The notes under the pieces are model-generated. The model was given only the letters and a program-made list of their open reading frames with translations. It was not told the DNA's origin and made no database searches. From Pedinophyceae sp. YPF-701 (lineage: Eukaryota > Chlorophyta > Pedinophyceae): a stretch of 64,000 nucleotides of DNA. Positions 43,284 through 56,311 of this stretch are shown one piece after another (within the stretch, counting starts at the first letter, position 1; each line of letters opens with the position of its first letter). Both the position numbers and the translations under genes were made by a program. The stretch covers positions 58,955-122,954 of the forward strand of contig CAJZHL010000026.1 of assembly GCA_916048055.1 (NCBI GenBank), written 5' to 3'.

Positions 43284-44863
43284 ATGCCCTCGCATCTGGC
43301 CAACACAGTCCCCTGCGGGGCGGGGCTGCGGAGGAAATCTTTGATCGAACGCCAGGCCGTCCGGGTCCGGCGATCGCACCGCGCGCAGGAGTGCGGGAGG
43401 GCGATTCGCGCCCACGCCAGCGAGGAGGACGCGGATGAGACCGCTGGCCTGCCGCCGGACGCGGACTGGAGGGAGTTCCGGGCTCGACTGGTCGTCACGA
43501 CGATGCGCGAGCAAGAGGAGACCGAGGCGCAGGGCGCAGCTGCGTGGGTGCCCCGGCTGGCCAAGGTGGGTGGCCCCCGCGACCCTAGTTCGCCTCTCCC
43601 CGTGACTCCCGATGATCCCGGTGCCCCCGCCCCGGCACGGCCCCCTCGCGCTGCACCAGTGTATCGATGCGCCACGCCCCGCGCATCACTGCACGCCCCA
43701 GCAGGGGGGCGCGCTGTGGCCCGGCGCAAACTCGCCTCAGCGCGCCTGCGCGACACGCGGATCCCGTCGCGCAGGACAACCAGAAGCTCCTGGCAGAGCA
43801 GAACCCGGAGCTGGCACGCGAGCCGGTGTGGGTCCATCCCACGGGAGCGCCCGAGGTGGGCGGTCTGTTGGTGGCCACGCCCGGGGCATCCGCCAGGCTC
43901 GGCGAGTTCAGCTGGCAGACCGTCGTCCTCCTGATCAGGTGAGGCCCGGCCGGCCCTGCGGCGACGCGAGCGCACGCAGTCCTCGCCCGCGACCCCGTCG
44001 CTCCTGGTGCAACGGCAGTGGTGGTGTATGCACCTGCGCAAGATGCGGGTCGCGGTCGGGCCGCGCGGGACTCGAGCTGCTCGCTGGGTCGCTCGTGCCG
44101 TGACCCTGGCTGCCTGCTGCCGTGCGCCTCGCAGGCACGACGAGATGGGTTCGATTGGGCTGGTGTTGAACAGGCCCATGGGGCTGAACATTGGCGAGAG
44201 CAGGAACGACCCCGGGGGACTCCCTCTCGACGTCGACGGACTGACGCCCTCGCAGAGGTGCGTCGGGCCCGTGCGCCCGCGCCCGTGTGCGGTGCAAGGC
44301 GACCACGGTCGCACGAGTGTTGTTGATCAACTGCCGCTGTCGCTCTCGCCGCGCACGCCCGTCGACCCCTGCGCGCGCCCGTCCACCTCGAGCAGGAGGG
44401 CGTTCGCGGACAACCGGGTGTACTGCGGGGGGCTGCGCGGGCAGCAGGCGATGCACTTCTTGCACGGGCATGGCGACCTGGAGGGGAGCCTGGAGATCGT
44501 CCCCGGGGTGTACATCGGGGGCCTCAGCGCCGCTGCACAGGTGCGCAGAGGCGATGCGTGCGCGCTGCGTCGGGCGCGTCGCCTGGCCTGTGTGGAACGG
44601 TGTCTGACGTGATGCATTGTGGGCGCGTGCAGGACGTGGTGGACGGCAAGAAGCGGGCGTCCGACTTCCGGTTCATCTGCGGCATGATGAGCTGGGACGT
44701 GGGGCAGCTGAATGCGGAGGTCGAGGCCGGGTGCTGGATCACCGCGGCGTGCAGCCGGCCGCTGATCATCAAGCAGTGCCTGACGCTGCCCACGCCGCTC
44801 TGGCGCGAGGTGCTCGGCCTTATGGGCGGGGAGTACGCGCAGATTGCCGAGGGCGAGTTGTGA
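43284..44863 (+). CDS. AlgH/UPF0301 (DUF179) protein, probably plastid
   Basis: 314 residues. Exons 43284-43565, 43775-43938, 44135-44257, 44396-44540, 44633-44863. The first 50 or so residues are Arg/Ala/Ser-rich, like a plastid leader. The DUF179 domain follows: 'GGLLVATPGASARLGEFSWQ', 'VLLIRHDEMGSIGLVLNRPM', 'NRVYCGGLRGQQAMHFLHGH', 'EIVPGVYIGGL', 'RFICGMMSWDVGQLNAEVEA', 'LTLPTPLWREVLGLMGGEYA'. The biochemical role of the family is not established. Bacterial members are annotated as transcription regulators without firm evidence, and algal and plant homologues are plastid-targeted. The 3' end is 113 bases from that of DXS. Confidence 0.9.
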
Positions 44864-44976
44864 GGAGCGTTCGTGAGCTGGCGCGGGATCGTCTCACGGT
44901 GGTGTGCGCGAGACAGACAGACGCGTTGCCTGCGACCCTCATATTCACTGCGTAGCTCACAGGCAGGTGCGTGCGT

Positions 44977-47868
44977 TTACATCATAACGAGCCCCTTCTT
45001 GCCCAGCATCGACATGGCCGTCGACGCGATGTGCCCCGGCGTGAGACCCGCCCACTCCAGCTGGTCGGAGTGCGCCCCGTGGTCAATCCACCGGTCCGGC
45101 AGGCACATCGGACGCACCTGCGGCAAGCGAACCAGGCAGGGGCGACGGTGAGCAACGCGGGCGCGGGGCGAACGCGGGGGAGGTGCCGGCGGGCGTGAGC
45201 GGCGGCGAGGCACGACCACGGCGGTGCGACTGCGCACCTTCAGGCCGCCGTCCAAGAGGCCGTCGAGCGCCATGAACTGCAGGACGTGGGACCCGAAGCC
45301 GCCGATGGAGCCCTCCTCGACGATGATGACGGCGGAGTGCTCCTTGGCCAGCTGCCGCACCAGCCCCGTGTCCAGCGGCTTGCAGAAGCGCGCGTCCGCC
45401 ACCGTCGCCTGCACGTTGTTCTTCGCCAGGATCTCCGACGCCTTCAGGCACTCGTTCACCGAGCTCCCGTACCCCAGCAGCGCCACGTCCTTGCCGCCGC
45501 GCAGCACCCTGCCCTTCCCAATCTGCAACACAGGACAGACGCGCGACGGTGAGGCGAGGAACCGGCACGCGCGGGGAGGAGGGGGGCTGGCGCGCACGCG
45601 AGGTCGGCCGTCTGCCGCGGCGCGGCGCGCACCTCGAGCGGCTTGCCCTTCATGTCGGGCCCCACGCCCTCGGCCTCGAGGTCCACGCCGATGCCGTTCC
45701 CGCGCGGGAAGCGGTAGCAGCTGGGGGCGTCGTCGATCGCGATGGACGTGGCGACCATGTGGAGCAGCTCGGCCTCGTTCGACGGCGCCATGACGATCAT
45801 GTGCGGCAGGCAGGCCATGTAGGTGATGTCAAAGGCGCCGCAGTGCGTGGCGCCGTCCGCGCCGACGAGGCCCGCGCGGTCCATGGCGAACCGGACGGGG
45901 AGCTTCTGCAGCGCGACGTCGTGCACGACCTGGTCGAACCCGCGCTGGAGGAAGGTCGAGTAGATGGCGCACGTGGGCACCATGCCCTCGGTGGCCAGGC
46001 CCGCGGCGAACGTCACCGCGTGCTGCTCCGCGATGCCGACGTCGAACGTGCGGTCCGGGAAGACCTTCTCCCAGATGTTCATGCCCGTCCCGCCGCCCAT
46101 CGCCGCGTGGATGCCCACCACGCGCGAGTCCCGCCGCCCCTCCGCGATGAGGCCCTCGGCAAAGTACTGCGTGTACGACTTGGTCTTCGTCTTCGGCTTG
46201 TACTGCTGCCCCGTGACCAGGTCGTACTTGACCACGCCGTGCATCTTGTCCGACGCGCTCTCCGCGGGGATGTACCCGCGGCCCTTCTCCGTCACGATGT
46301 GGATCAGCACGGGACCCACCGCCTCCGTTGACTTGACCTGCGAACGGGCGCGCGGGGAGCCGCGGCGGGCTGGGGCGACTGGGCGCGGTGCGTCGGGGCG
46401 CGCGTGCGTGTGCGTCGGGGCGCGCGTGCGTGTGCGTGTGTGGGTGTGTGCACCTCTTGCAGGACGGCGATGAGGTCCTCGAGGCTGTGGCCGTCGATGG
46501 GCCCGATGTAGTACAGCCCGAGCTCCTCGAAGAGCGTCCCGGCCTGCCCCTGGATCATCCCGCGCGCGTACTCGTCGATCTTGGCGGTGGCGTTCTGGAG
46601 CGGGGTGGGGAGCTGCTTCGACATGCCCTTGGCCACCTCGCGGAGCTCGCGGAGCTGCTTGTTGGACTGCAGCCGCGAGAGCGTCCCCGAGAGCGCCCCC
46701 ACGGGCCGCTGGTTGCCGCCGTTGTACTGCGTAGGCAGCGACACCTGCTGGTTGTCGTTCAGGATGACGATCATGTTCTTGTCCATGAAGCCCGCGTGGT
46801 TCATGGCCTCGTACGCCATCCCGCCCGTGATCGCGCCGTCCCCGATCACCGCGATCACGCTGTTCTTCTTCCCCTTGAAGTCGCGCCCCGCCGCCATGCC
46901 CACCGCCGCGCTGATCGACGTCGACGAGTGCCCCGCGCCGAACGGGTCGTGCTCCGACTCCGAGCGCTTCGTGAAGCCCGACAGCCCGCCCGACTGCCGG
47001 ATCGTCGACATCCCCGACCGCCGCCCCGTGAGCATCTTGTGCACGTACGCCTGGTGGCCCACGTCGAAGATGATGCGGTCCTCGGGCGAGTTGAACACGT
47101 GGTGCAGCGCCACCGTCAGCTCCGCCACGCCCAGCGACGACCCGAGGTGCCCGCCCGTCTTCGACACCTGCGAGCCGCGCCCACATCACGCCCCCATCAG
47201 CACACATGCACATGCACGCACACATGCACATGCGCCACGCACGCGCTCGCGTCCGCCCCCCGGGCGCCCCCCCGCTCGCTCACCGTGTGGATCAGGTCGG
47301 CGCGGATCTCCTTGGTCAGCTGCCGCAGCTGGTCGATCGAGAGGTTCTTCAGGTGGATCGGGTAGTTCACCGTGTCCAGCAGCGGCGTCGGCGGACCCAT
47401 CTCCTCGTCCCAGCTCGCCAGCTCCTCCACGGAGATGCGGTCCCACGTCATCTCGACGTCGTCCTCCGCGCGCGCCACCACGCGCCGGGCGCGCGGCGCA
47501 GCGCGCCGTGCGGCGCGCCGCGGCTGCGAGACAGGCGGCACGGGGGCACGTGGGCGGTGCGGGTGAAGTGGGGTCTCGCTGCGACGAGGGACGCGGCGTG
47601 AGGGGCGCCGGGGCCCGCCTGGCGCGCGGTCCTGCCCGCGCGCCACAAGCGGGGCCGGGCCCCGGCGCGCGGCTCGCACGGCGGAGCCCGGGGCCGCGGG
47701 GCTCGCGCGGAAGAGTGGCGCACAGGCGGTGGGGGGAATGGGGGGTCCGGCACGGAACGGCCCGGCCCGTGGCGGGGCGAGGGGGCAAAAAGGACGGGGC
47801 GAGAAACGTCTCATGTGGTCCCAGGCGATGGGGCCGCGTGGCGGGCCGGAACGGGGTTTGAGCGGCAT
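44977..47868 (-). CDS. DXS: 1-deoxy-D-xylulose-5-phosphate synthase
   Basis: First enzyme of the plastid MEP isoprenoid pathway: pyruvate + glyceraldehyde-3-phosphate to DXP, using thiamine diphosphate. 809 residues. Exons on the minus strand: 47868-47284, 47167-46454, 46337-45633, 45522-45238, 45117-44977. Seen: '[20 protein letters not shown]' (His202), the ThDP motif '[18 protein letters not shown]' from about 304, '[15 protein letters not shown]', '[17 protein letters not shown]', '[18 protein letters not shown]' and '[15 protein letters not shown]'. The N terminus adds about 130 Arg/Pro/Ala-rich residues, longer than usual for a plastid leader. An in-frame ATG at 47814 would shorten it by 18 residues. 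Confidence 0.96.
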
Positions 47869-48940
47869 CCCGGCGTCGAGCGCATCACGGGGAGGCCGTG
47901 GCCGAACGCGCGCGCGCGTGCGGAGCGCCGTCGCGACGGGGGGCCCCGCAAGAGGACCGGCTACCTCAGGGTAGGCCTAGGCGGCCGGGTCACGGCCGCG
48001 CACACGGGCTCCGCGGTGCGCCAACCGCGCCAGGTGGCGGTGAGCCATGCGGGCGGGCGATCGGGGGGGGCCTGCAGCGCTCACCTTGCAGCCGCGGGGA
48101 CGCCTGCCTACATCCAGCGACGCACGCAGGAGCGGCGGCCACCTGCGGGGCAATCGAGCGTTGTACGTATCGAGCAATTAGTTGCAGTCGACTTGCGAGG
48201 AAGAGCGTGGCCGAACCGGCGGAGGAGCCCTCTCGGCGAGTTCAGACGCGTCGTTCCAGCTTGCGCTCCCAGAGAGCTGCCCGCGAGCCAGGCCGCGCCG
48301 CCCGGGCTGGGTCGTGTGTCGCCCGACGACGCGACGGCGCAAAGCGTGTGCTCGGCGCCAGGGGCATCGGCGTGCGCCAAACATCGCGCATCGGGCGCGG
48401 CCAGCGGTCAGCTGCTGCGCGTCCAGCGAGCCCGCTCATCGCGTCGCGAGCTCTGCACGTCGAGGGACGCGGCGAACAGCACGGAAACTACGCGATTCGC
48501 GCCGCTGTCGTATTCGGCGTCGCGGCGGCGCACGCAGGCGTGCAGCGACTACCTGCATGTTTTGGCAATCTCGAGCTTCCTGCCCCCCGTGCCGAGAATC
48601 TCACCAGAGGACTGCCAACGAGCAACCGGTCTGGCGTGCCGTGGCTCCCCGCGAGGGCAAAGGCGCCCCGCTCAGCCCCGCTGCCCGCGGGGAGCCCCCG
48701 TGCGCGGGCGGCCGTCCGTCACGGCCCCGATGACAGACGACGGCGCGGGGGCACGCACAGCGCCCGCGGCCCCGCGCCAGCGACCGCGCGGCATGGTCTC
48801 GTCATGCGGCACTCATCGCGCCACGCGGCGCATTCGCAACCGCGGCATCGCGTCTCGGAACTGCGGTCACAGACTTGCGCACCACGCGCCGGCCCGGCGC
48901 CGCCTCTGGGTCACGGCACGTCGCGGGCACCGCCGCCGCC
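47869..48940. other. Intergenic region, DXS promoter side
   Basis: 1.07 kb between the kinesin 3' end and the DXS start, both on the minus strand. Nothing coding, repeated or RNA-like was recognised. It should carry the DXS promoter, where light- or stress-responsive elements would be expected, but none is identifiable by eye. Confidence 0.45.
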
Positions 48941-51900
48941 TCACTGCCCGGTGCTTTGCATCGCGTCCACGGTGAGCTGCAGCAGCCGGTTGAGCGCCTT
49001 GACCTGCAACACACGCACGCGACTCCGCGTCAGCGCAGGAGGGGGCTTGGAGGGTGGGCGCGCATGGCGGGGGGCTCCGCGCGTGCGGGATGCGGGGTTC
49101 GCTTGCCTGTTTGGGGAGGCGTTCGTGGCTGGTGGCGCCGGGCACCTCTTGGAGGGAGGTGGCGATGTCGTCCATGAGGGGCCGCATGCGCTGGTCGAGG
49201 ATGGTCTTGAGCGCCTCGCGCTCCTTCGTGTACGAGTCGACCTGCCCCTGGACCTGTCCGAGCTGCCGGCTGGCGACCTTGGCCTCCATGCGGCTCTCCT
49301 CGAGCTGCTCGGCCAGCACGCGCACCTTCTCGTCGACGCGCACCTCCGCGAGCGCCGCGCCGTTCCCCGCGGTGCCCTCGGACGCGATGCCCTCGTCGTC
49401 GCCCTCCTCGCCCACCATGAGCGCCCCGCCCTTGCCCCCCTTGGCCCCCTTGGGCTGCACCTTGTACGACCCCTCGACCGCCTCCATCAGCTGCGTGTTC
49501 TGCGTGTCCGAGCCCGCCGCGTTGCTCGTCGCCGCCTCCGCGACCACCTTCCGCAGCGTGAACAGCTGGTTCCGGTACGTGTCGAGCCGGTCCTCGAGCT
49601 TGCGCTGGTACCGGTCGTAGGCCTCGAGCTCCTCCTGGAGCGTGAGGATCTGCTCGTCGCGCTCGTTCAGCCGCGCGGTGAGCGCGATCATGATGTCGCG
49701 CTGCTTGAGCAGCAGCTGCTTGTACCGCTCCACCTGCGCCGAGTCCTCGAGCTGCTCCTGCGACTCCTTCTCCTTGAGGCTCTTCTCCAGCTCCTTGAGC
49801 CGCTCCTCGTACTCGCGCGTGATCTTCATCTTCTCGCGCTCGATCAGCTGCTTGAACGCCGGGTTCGTCTCCCCGGGCTTCGCGCCGCCCAGCAGCAGCT
49901 GGCTCTGCATGCTCCGGATCTTCTCCTCCAGCATGGCCTTGGCCGTCTTCTCCTCCATGAAGCGCTTCGCCTGCTCCTCCAGCTCCCGCATCGCCGCCAG
50001 CTTGTCCTGCTCCGCCAGCTTCTTCGCCTCCTCCAGCTCCAGCAGCTGCCGCTTGTCCACCAGCTCCTTGGTGCGCTGCTCCAGCTCCCCGCGCAGCCGC
50101 TTGAGCTCCCGCTCGTACTTCCGCAGCAGCGCGCGCTGGTCCAGGTCCTCGTTGATGCGCGCTGCGAACGTCGGGGGACGGGAGCGGACGCGGCCGGGCG
50201 GGGTCGGCGCGCGGGCGGGCGGCGGGGCGCGTGCGGACGGGCACGTGCGCGCGTGCGGGTGGGCGTGACGTGTCGCCGCGCACCCGTGTTCTTGATGTTC
50301 TTCGCGCGGTTGGCGAACTTGAGCGTCGAGAGCGACTCGCTGAACGCCTCGAGCGCGGGCGTGACCGTCGCGAACATGGTCGTCTTGCAGTTGCCGCCCA
50401 GCGAGTCCTCCAGGATGCGCGTGAGCTTCGAGTCGCGGTACGGGATGTGCGTGCGCGGCTTCGAGTCCGTCAGCGCCGCGATCACGTTCCCCAGCGACGA
50501 CAGCGACTTGTTGATGTTCTTCGACTCCTCCAACCGCTTCCCCGACGCACCTGCAACGCACCGACACGCACGCGCGCGTCGACGCAGCGCTCCCAGCGCG
50601 CACCCGCGTCCTGGCGATGCGGCGCGCCGCGTGCCCACGCGGCCCCCGGCCCGCGCACCTGTGAGTCCGACGCGCTCGCTCCCCGCGAGGTCCACCAGGT
50701 TGAGCTTGCCCACCTTGAACGACTGGTGCACCTCCTTCGGGGCGCCCGTGCGGACGCGCTTCTCCGCGAACTTCAGCACGTGGCCCTCCTGCACGCGCGG
50801 CGGGGACGGGCGCCCTCTGCGGCTCAGCGGCTCCGGCCGGGGCCACCAGCGGTGGGCGGGGCGCGGGGGGCGAGGGCGCGGGGCGCGGGGCCGTCGGGGC
50901 GCACCTCGTTCGTGGCGGTGCCGGCCTCGTCCTCGTCGACGATGGAGCTCTTCTCGACGATGATGACGAGCACGGCGTGCGACCGCGACGACAGCTCGTT
51001 GAGCTTGGTGGCGCCCGTGGCACGCATCGTCGACCCGCGCTCCATCAAGCCGTACACCTCGTCCGGCGTCCGCACCACCCACTCGGACAGCTTGTCGACG
51101 TACACGCCCCTGCGACGCGCGGGCGGGCGGGCGGCACCGGGCGTCCAGGTGCGTCACCTTGTTCGAGGGCGCTGCAGGTAGCGGGGCGGGGGCGACCGCG
51201 CGCGGCGTGGTGCGGGGCGGCGGCGGGCGGGCCCACCTCTTGCGGTCCTCGCGGATGGTCAGGTTGGTGCGTTCCGGCTTCAGGAGGTCGGAGATGACTT
51301 CGTTGTAGATCTGGAGGTACGACGCACGCACCAGGTACTTGTTCCGACCTGCACCGCGCGCCGGAGGGGGGCGTGGTGGGCGGGGCCGTGCAGCGGCGGT
51401 GGCGGGCGCGCGGCGGCGGCGCGTCGGGCGGCGCGGTCCCTGGCGTGAGCGCAGCGCGGGGCGCGGCCGCGGCCGCACCTGCTTCGGTCGCGATGTCGTT
51501 CTGGATGCAGGTGAAGATTTCTTCGATGGAGCGCGGGATGATGCCTCGGCTGGGCCCCTTGTCCCAGGAGCCCTCCATGGTGTAGGTCTTCCCAGTGCCC
51601 GTCTGGCCGTAGGCGATCACGGCCGCGTTGTAGCCCTGGAGCGTCGAGTGGACGGCCGGCCGCGCAGCCATCTCGTACACGACCTGCTGCGTCGTGTCCT
51701 GGTCGAACACGCGGTCGAACGTGAACCTGCGCGCCAGGCAAGGCCACCTCCCCAGTGAGCAATGCGCCGCGCACGGGGGGGCGCAGAGCGCGCCCATCCG
51801 AGGGCGCGGCCCGCTGCTCCGACGACAGGACATCGCCCCGGCCGCGGCGCGGCGGGCGAGGGCCGCGGGTGGTGGGGGCGAGCGGCGCCAGGGTGGCAAG

Positions 51901-52325
51901 GAGGGCAGAGGGACCGGCTCCTGCGTGGCGCTGCGGGAGGCGGCGGCGCGGGGAGACCTGCCCAGCGCGAGGTTCCTCGAGGCCAGAGGCCGGGCTGCGA
52001 CCCGCGGGACCTCGCTGCCCGCTCCGGGCGCCCCCGGAGCGCTGGAGCTGCGGTGCGCGGGCGTTCCCGGGGGTTTCGGCGCGCACCTGTAGGTCGCGAA
52101 CATGCCCGGGTCGAGGCCCGAGGAGGGATCGAGCAGGGCTTGCAGGTTTTCAGATATCGTGACCATCTTCTGGGAGTCTTCGACCAGAACGCATTGTTGG
52201 AACTCCCTGTAGTTGTTCAACTCGCGCTCCAGTGGTGGCCGGACGCGAATGACCACCTTGAAGTTCGCCCCGGACTCCCCGTCGCGGAGGGGGTCGACGA
52301 GGTCTATTTGGCCGGCCGCGGCCAT
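48941..52325 (-). CDS. Kinesin with N-terminal motor and coiled-coil tail
   Basis: Microtubule motor, 759 residues. Exons on the minus strand: 52325-52087, 51726-51479, 51348-51237, 51109-50905, 50788-50659, 50550-50284, 50161-49146, 49003-48941. Motor motifs in order: '[14 protein letters not shown]', P-loop '[15 protein letters not shown]' (from about 118), switch I '[11 protein letters not shown]', switch II '[20 protein letters not shown]', '[16 protein letters not shown]', '[13 protein letters not shown]', which leads into the neck '[20 protein letters not shown]'. About 300 residues of charged heptad coiled coil follow, then a short tail. The N-terminal motor predicts plus-end movement. 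The subfamily is not certain; an ARK/KIN-U-like or flagellar kinesin is possible. Confidence 0.9.
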
Positions 52326-52762
52326 CGTGGCGCGCACCGCTCGGCTCGCTCAGAAGGCCCTACTGCTAGACGGGTTCGCGGACGGCACGGGGGGTCTACG
52401 CGCCGCTGTCGCTCGCACGAAGCGGCGAGTATTTAAAACACTGAGCGGCGCCCCGCGCGCCGCGGGCGCTCGAGGTGGCTGCGCGGCGCGCTCTGTCGGG
52501 CCAGAGCTGAGCGCCCAGGGGCTCTGCCGGGCGGGCCGCGAATCCCCACAAGTCCGCTGCAGCTGCCGGCCGCCGCGCACTGCTGCGCGCACCGGACGCG
52601 CCCTCCCGCACGTCCGGCCATCCCAGCCCGTCGAAGGCCGGCGACGCGACGCGGCGCGCGGTGGTGGTTTCTCCCTGCAGGATGGGCCCGTGACCGGCCG
52701 CGTGAGGGCGAGAGATCGGCGCGAACCATCGCGCGAGCCTCCCGTTCGCCCCGCGCGTCACC
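52326..52762. other. Divergent promoter region, kinesin / MLH1
   Basis: 437 bases between the two start codons, containing one clear AT-rich element at 52430 (listed separately). No gene seen. Confidence 0.55.
52430..52437 (-). promoter_or_regulatory. TATA-like element (TATTTAAA)
   Basis: An AT-only octamer in very GC-rich DNA, 105 bases upstream of the kinesin ATG and about 325 upstream of the MLH1 ATG. Spacing favours the kinesin promoter (TTTAAATA on the minus strand). Assignment rests on sequence and position only. Confidence 0.35.
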
Positions 52763-55700
52763 ATGGCGGGCGCCGGCGCGCTCGAGGCGGTGCCGGAGAT
52801 CCGGAAGCTGGACGAGGAGGTCGTTAGCAGGATCACGGCCGGTGAGGTCGTGCAGCGGCCGGTGTCGGCGCTGAAGGAGCTGATGGAGAACAGCCTGGAC
52901 GCGGGCGCCACGAGCATCACCGTGACGGTCAAGGAGGGCGGCGTCAAGCTGCTGCAGATCCAGGTGCCCGCTCCCGCTCCCGCCGCGCCAGGGCGGGGCG
53001 CGCGCGCCTGCACGCCCGCGGCGCCGGCCTGGCTCTCGCCCCGCGCAGGACCGACCTCACTTGCTCGCCGTCGCGCCCCTCCGTCGCCACGCCCGCGGAG
53101 GCCCCCGGCGCGCTGTCGGCGGTCGCAGGGCGCTGCGGGGCCGCGTGCACGCGCACACACGCGCCGCCGCGCGGAACGGCGGGGCACGTCCGCGACGGCG
53201 ACGCGCGTCGTTGTTCGCGCCGTGCGCAGGACAACGGGCACGGCATCCGCGAGGCGGACCTGCCCATTCTGTGCGAGCGGCACACCACGAGCAAGCTGCG
53301 CACGTTCGAGGACCTTCAGAGCATCTCGACGCTCGGGTTCAGGGGCGAGGCGCTCTCCAGCATCAGCTTCGTCAGCCACCTGTCGATCACGACGTGCACC
53401 AAGGGCGCCGCGCACGGCCTGCGCACGTGCTACCGGTGCGCGTCACAGCCCACCTCGCCGCCCGCGAGGCGCCGGCCAGCCGCGCGCGCTGCGCGACTGC
53501 CTGCCCGCGGGGTGCGGCGACGCGCGCACCTCGCCCCTCCCCCCTCCCGCCGCGCCGTGCAGGGACGGCGCCATCAGCGAGGGGCCCAGCGTGTGCGCGG
53601 CCATGCAGGGCACCACCGTGTGCGCGGAGGACCTGTTCTACAACGTGCCCACGCGCCTCCGCGCCCTGGGCTCCGCCGCGGACGAGTACGCCCGCATCCT
53701 GGACATCACCAGCCGCTACGCCGTGTTCAAGCCGTCCGTGTCCTTCACGTGCAAACGGTGCGCCCTCCCCGCGACCGTGCCGACCGACGGCGGCGCGCTC
53801 ACCCTGGGGTGCTCGCCCTGCGTCGGAGCGCCTCCACTGGCGCGCTGATGTCGGGGTGGTGCGGTGCGCGCGCGTGCGAGTGCAGGCAGGGCAGCGCGCG
53901 GTCCGACATCCACACCCTCCCCGGGTCGACGCGCGAGGCGAACATCCGACTGATCTACGGCGGCGCGGTCGCCAAGGACCTCATCGCGTTCGACGCGAGC
54001 AGCTCCCCGGACGGCCCCAGCGCAGGTAGGTCGCACCCGCCCTGCGCGCTGGCCTTCCCTGCCCCCGCGCGCCACGTGGGAGACGACAGGCGCGCCCGCG
54101 CGGGCTGCCCGCAGGTCCCCTCGACGACGCGGGCGCGTCGTTCGCGGCGGAGGGTCTGATGTCGGGCGTGAACTACACGCGCAAGAAGACGGTGCTGATC
54201 CTGTTCATCAACGGACGCCCCGTGGAGTGCTCGCCGCTGAAGCGCGCCATCGAGGGCATGTACCAGACCATCCTCCCGAAGGGCTCCCGGCCGTTCGTGT
54301 TCCTGTCGCTCGAGGTGCCCCCGCAGCACGTGGACGTCAACGTGCACCCCACGAAACGCGAAGGTGCGCGCGGCGACATTCGACGGCGAGGCTCCTCCCG
54401 CGTGGCGCGACGACGACATTCGCGTGCTCGACCACCTCGCGCGCGGCGACGACGACGACGGCGCCCGTGCTACCGCAGTGGCCCTCCTGGGGCAGGACGC
54501 GCTGGTGGAGGAGATCGTTGCGGTGATGGAGGCCAAGCTGCTGGCGGCGAACACGTCCAGGGCGATCGACTCGTCCGCGCAGGTGCCGCTCAAGCAGAGC
54601 GCCGCCACGCAGCCGGACAAGCGCGGGCGGGCGGAGGGGGCGGACAAGGCAAAGGCGCCTGCGCCCGGGCCCAAGTACGAGCCGCACAAACTGGTGCGCA
54701 CGGACGCCCGGGCGCAGACGCTGGAGGCCTTCATCCAGACGCCCTCCAGCGCCGCCGTCGAAGCGGCGGCCGGAGCCAGCCGCGTCAAGCGCCGCCGCGG
54801 CGCGGCAGGTGCGCTGCCGAACACGCTGCCTCGCGTTCCCGCCGCTGCACGCCTCTTCGAGGCCGTGCTGCGCGCCGACTGTGTGTGCGGCCGAGCCATC
54901 GCTCACCCGGCGATCGTGCGGCGCCGCGTGCCCCGCCTCCAGGGGCCGTCATCGCGGACGAGCGCGCCGCTGGGGACGTGGCGCGCGAGGAGGCGGGCGG
55001 GGCGCAGGAGCAGCGGCAGGTGCTGGGCGAGATTCGGTCGGCCGTGCGGCAGCGCAGGACCGCGGGCGGCGCCACGAACCTGGCGAGCGTGCAGGACCTG
55101 CTGCAGGAGGCGGAGGCGCGCAAGCACGCGGGGCTGGCGGAGATCGTGCGCGAGAACACGTTCGTCGGGCTCGTGGAGCCGTCGCTGGCGCTGCTGCAGC
55201 ACAAGACGAAGCTCCTGCTCGTGGACATGGCGGCCTTGACCAAGGACATGTTCTACCAGCAGGTGCTGCGGCGGTGGGAGCACTTCGGGAGGATCCGGCT
55301 CAGGGAGCCCGCGAACATCGAAGAGGCGGTGCACATGGCACTCGAGTACGAAGAAGCGGCAGGTGCGCCCCGCACCGCCCCGTGCAAGGAGGGGCGTCGC
55401 AGCGTGCTCCGTCCCGGCCTTCGCGGGTGCGGGGCGCTGTCGCCGTCGTCCCGGCCGTGACCGCGGCTACCGCGATGCGCGCGCAGGCCGGTGGCACGAG
55501 GAGGGCGAGGCGACCAAGGCGACCATTTCCAGGTTGGCGCGCGACGTGTTGGTGGAGCGCCGCGAGATGCTCGAGGAGTACCTGGCCATGGACATCGACG
55601 CCGACGGCAATCTGCGGACCCTCCCGCTCCTGATCGAGCAGTACACGCCGGAGATGTCGCGCCTGCCTCTCCTGCTGCTCAAGTGCGCCCGCCGGCCTGC

Positions 55701-56064
55701 ACCGCACCTCACGTGCCCGCCCCGACGTGCCGCGGACGGCCCGCGCACGCCGCCTCGCCTTGACTGGAGCCGCTGATCGCTCTGTGCGCGCAGGCTCGCG
55801 ACGGAGGTGGACTGGTCAGAGGAGAAGGAGTGTTTCCGGTCGCTGGCGACGGTCCTGGCCGGGTTCTACGCGGTGCGGGAGCCCCTGGTCGCTCCGCAGG
55901 GCGCGCAGGACTGGCGCGACTCGGGCCGCGAGTGGGAGGTGCAGCACATCGTGCTCCCGGCCATGCGCCTCTTCCTCACGCCGGGGCGCGAGCGCTCCAA
56001 GGACAGCTCCGTCATCGAGGTCGCGGCCCTCGAGAGGCTCTACAGGGTGTTCGAGAGGTGCTGA
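52763..56064 (+). CDS. MLH1: DNA mismatch repair protein MLH1
   Basis: MutL homologue, the common subunit of MutL-alpha, in nuclear mismatch repair and meiotic crossover. 735 residues (human 756). Exons 52763-52963, 53230-53435, 53563-53757, 53886-54025, 54115-54363, 54479-54808, 54943-55362, 55487-55682, 55794-56064. Seen: GHKL ATPase motifs '[12 protein letters not shown]', 'DNGHGI', '[14 protein letters not shown]' and '[14 protein letters not shown]', the transducer 'VHPTKRE', a variable linker, and a C-terminal domain ending 'YRVFERC'. That conserved terminal FERC completes the PMS1-type endonuclease site in eukaryotic MutL-alpha. All nine exons join in phase. Confidence 0.97.
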
Positions 56065-56311
56065 GGCGCTAGAGCACAAGCCGTGCAGCGGGACGGCGAG
56101 GCTGCGGCCGGTTCGGACCTGCACATGGCCACCTGTCGGCGCTGGCAGGCCGCCACCTGTGGCGCTTTGGCCACGAGGCCGCTCGGCCCCGGCCCACAAC
56201 GCGACCTCGCGTGCTCGGGCCGGGGTTCGTTCGTCTGCTGCGGCTCGTGAGCAGCGGATCGTCCCCCCCGCGCGGTCGAAGGGTTCCCCCGTGCAGCAAG
56301 TCATCCGCGCG

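Noticed and set aside
47898-50963. 1021-residue plus-strand frame over the DXS-kinesin spacer and the kinesin tail
   Set aside because: Its C-terminal half is the antisense of the kinesin coiled coil (Leu/Arg/His-rich), and the first half has no similarity to anything.
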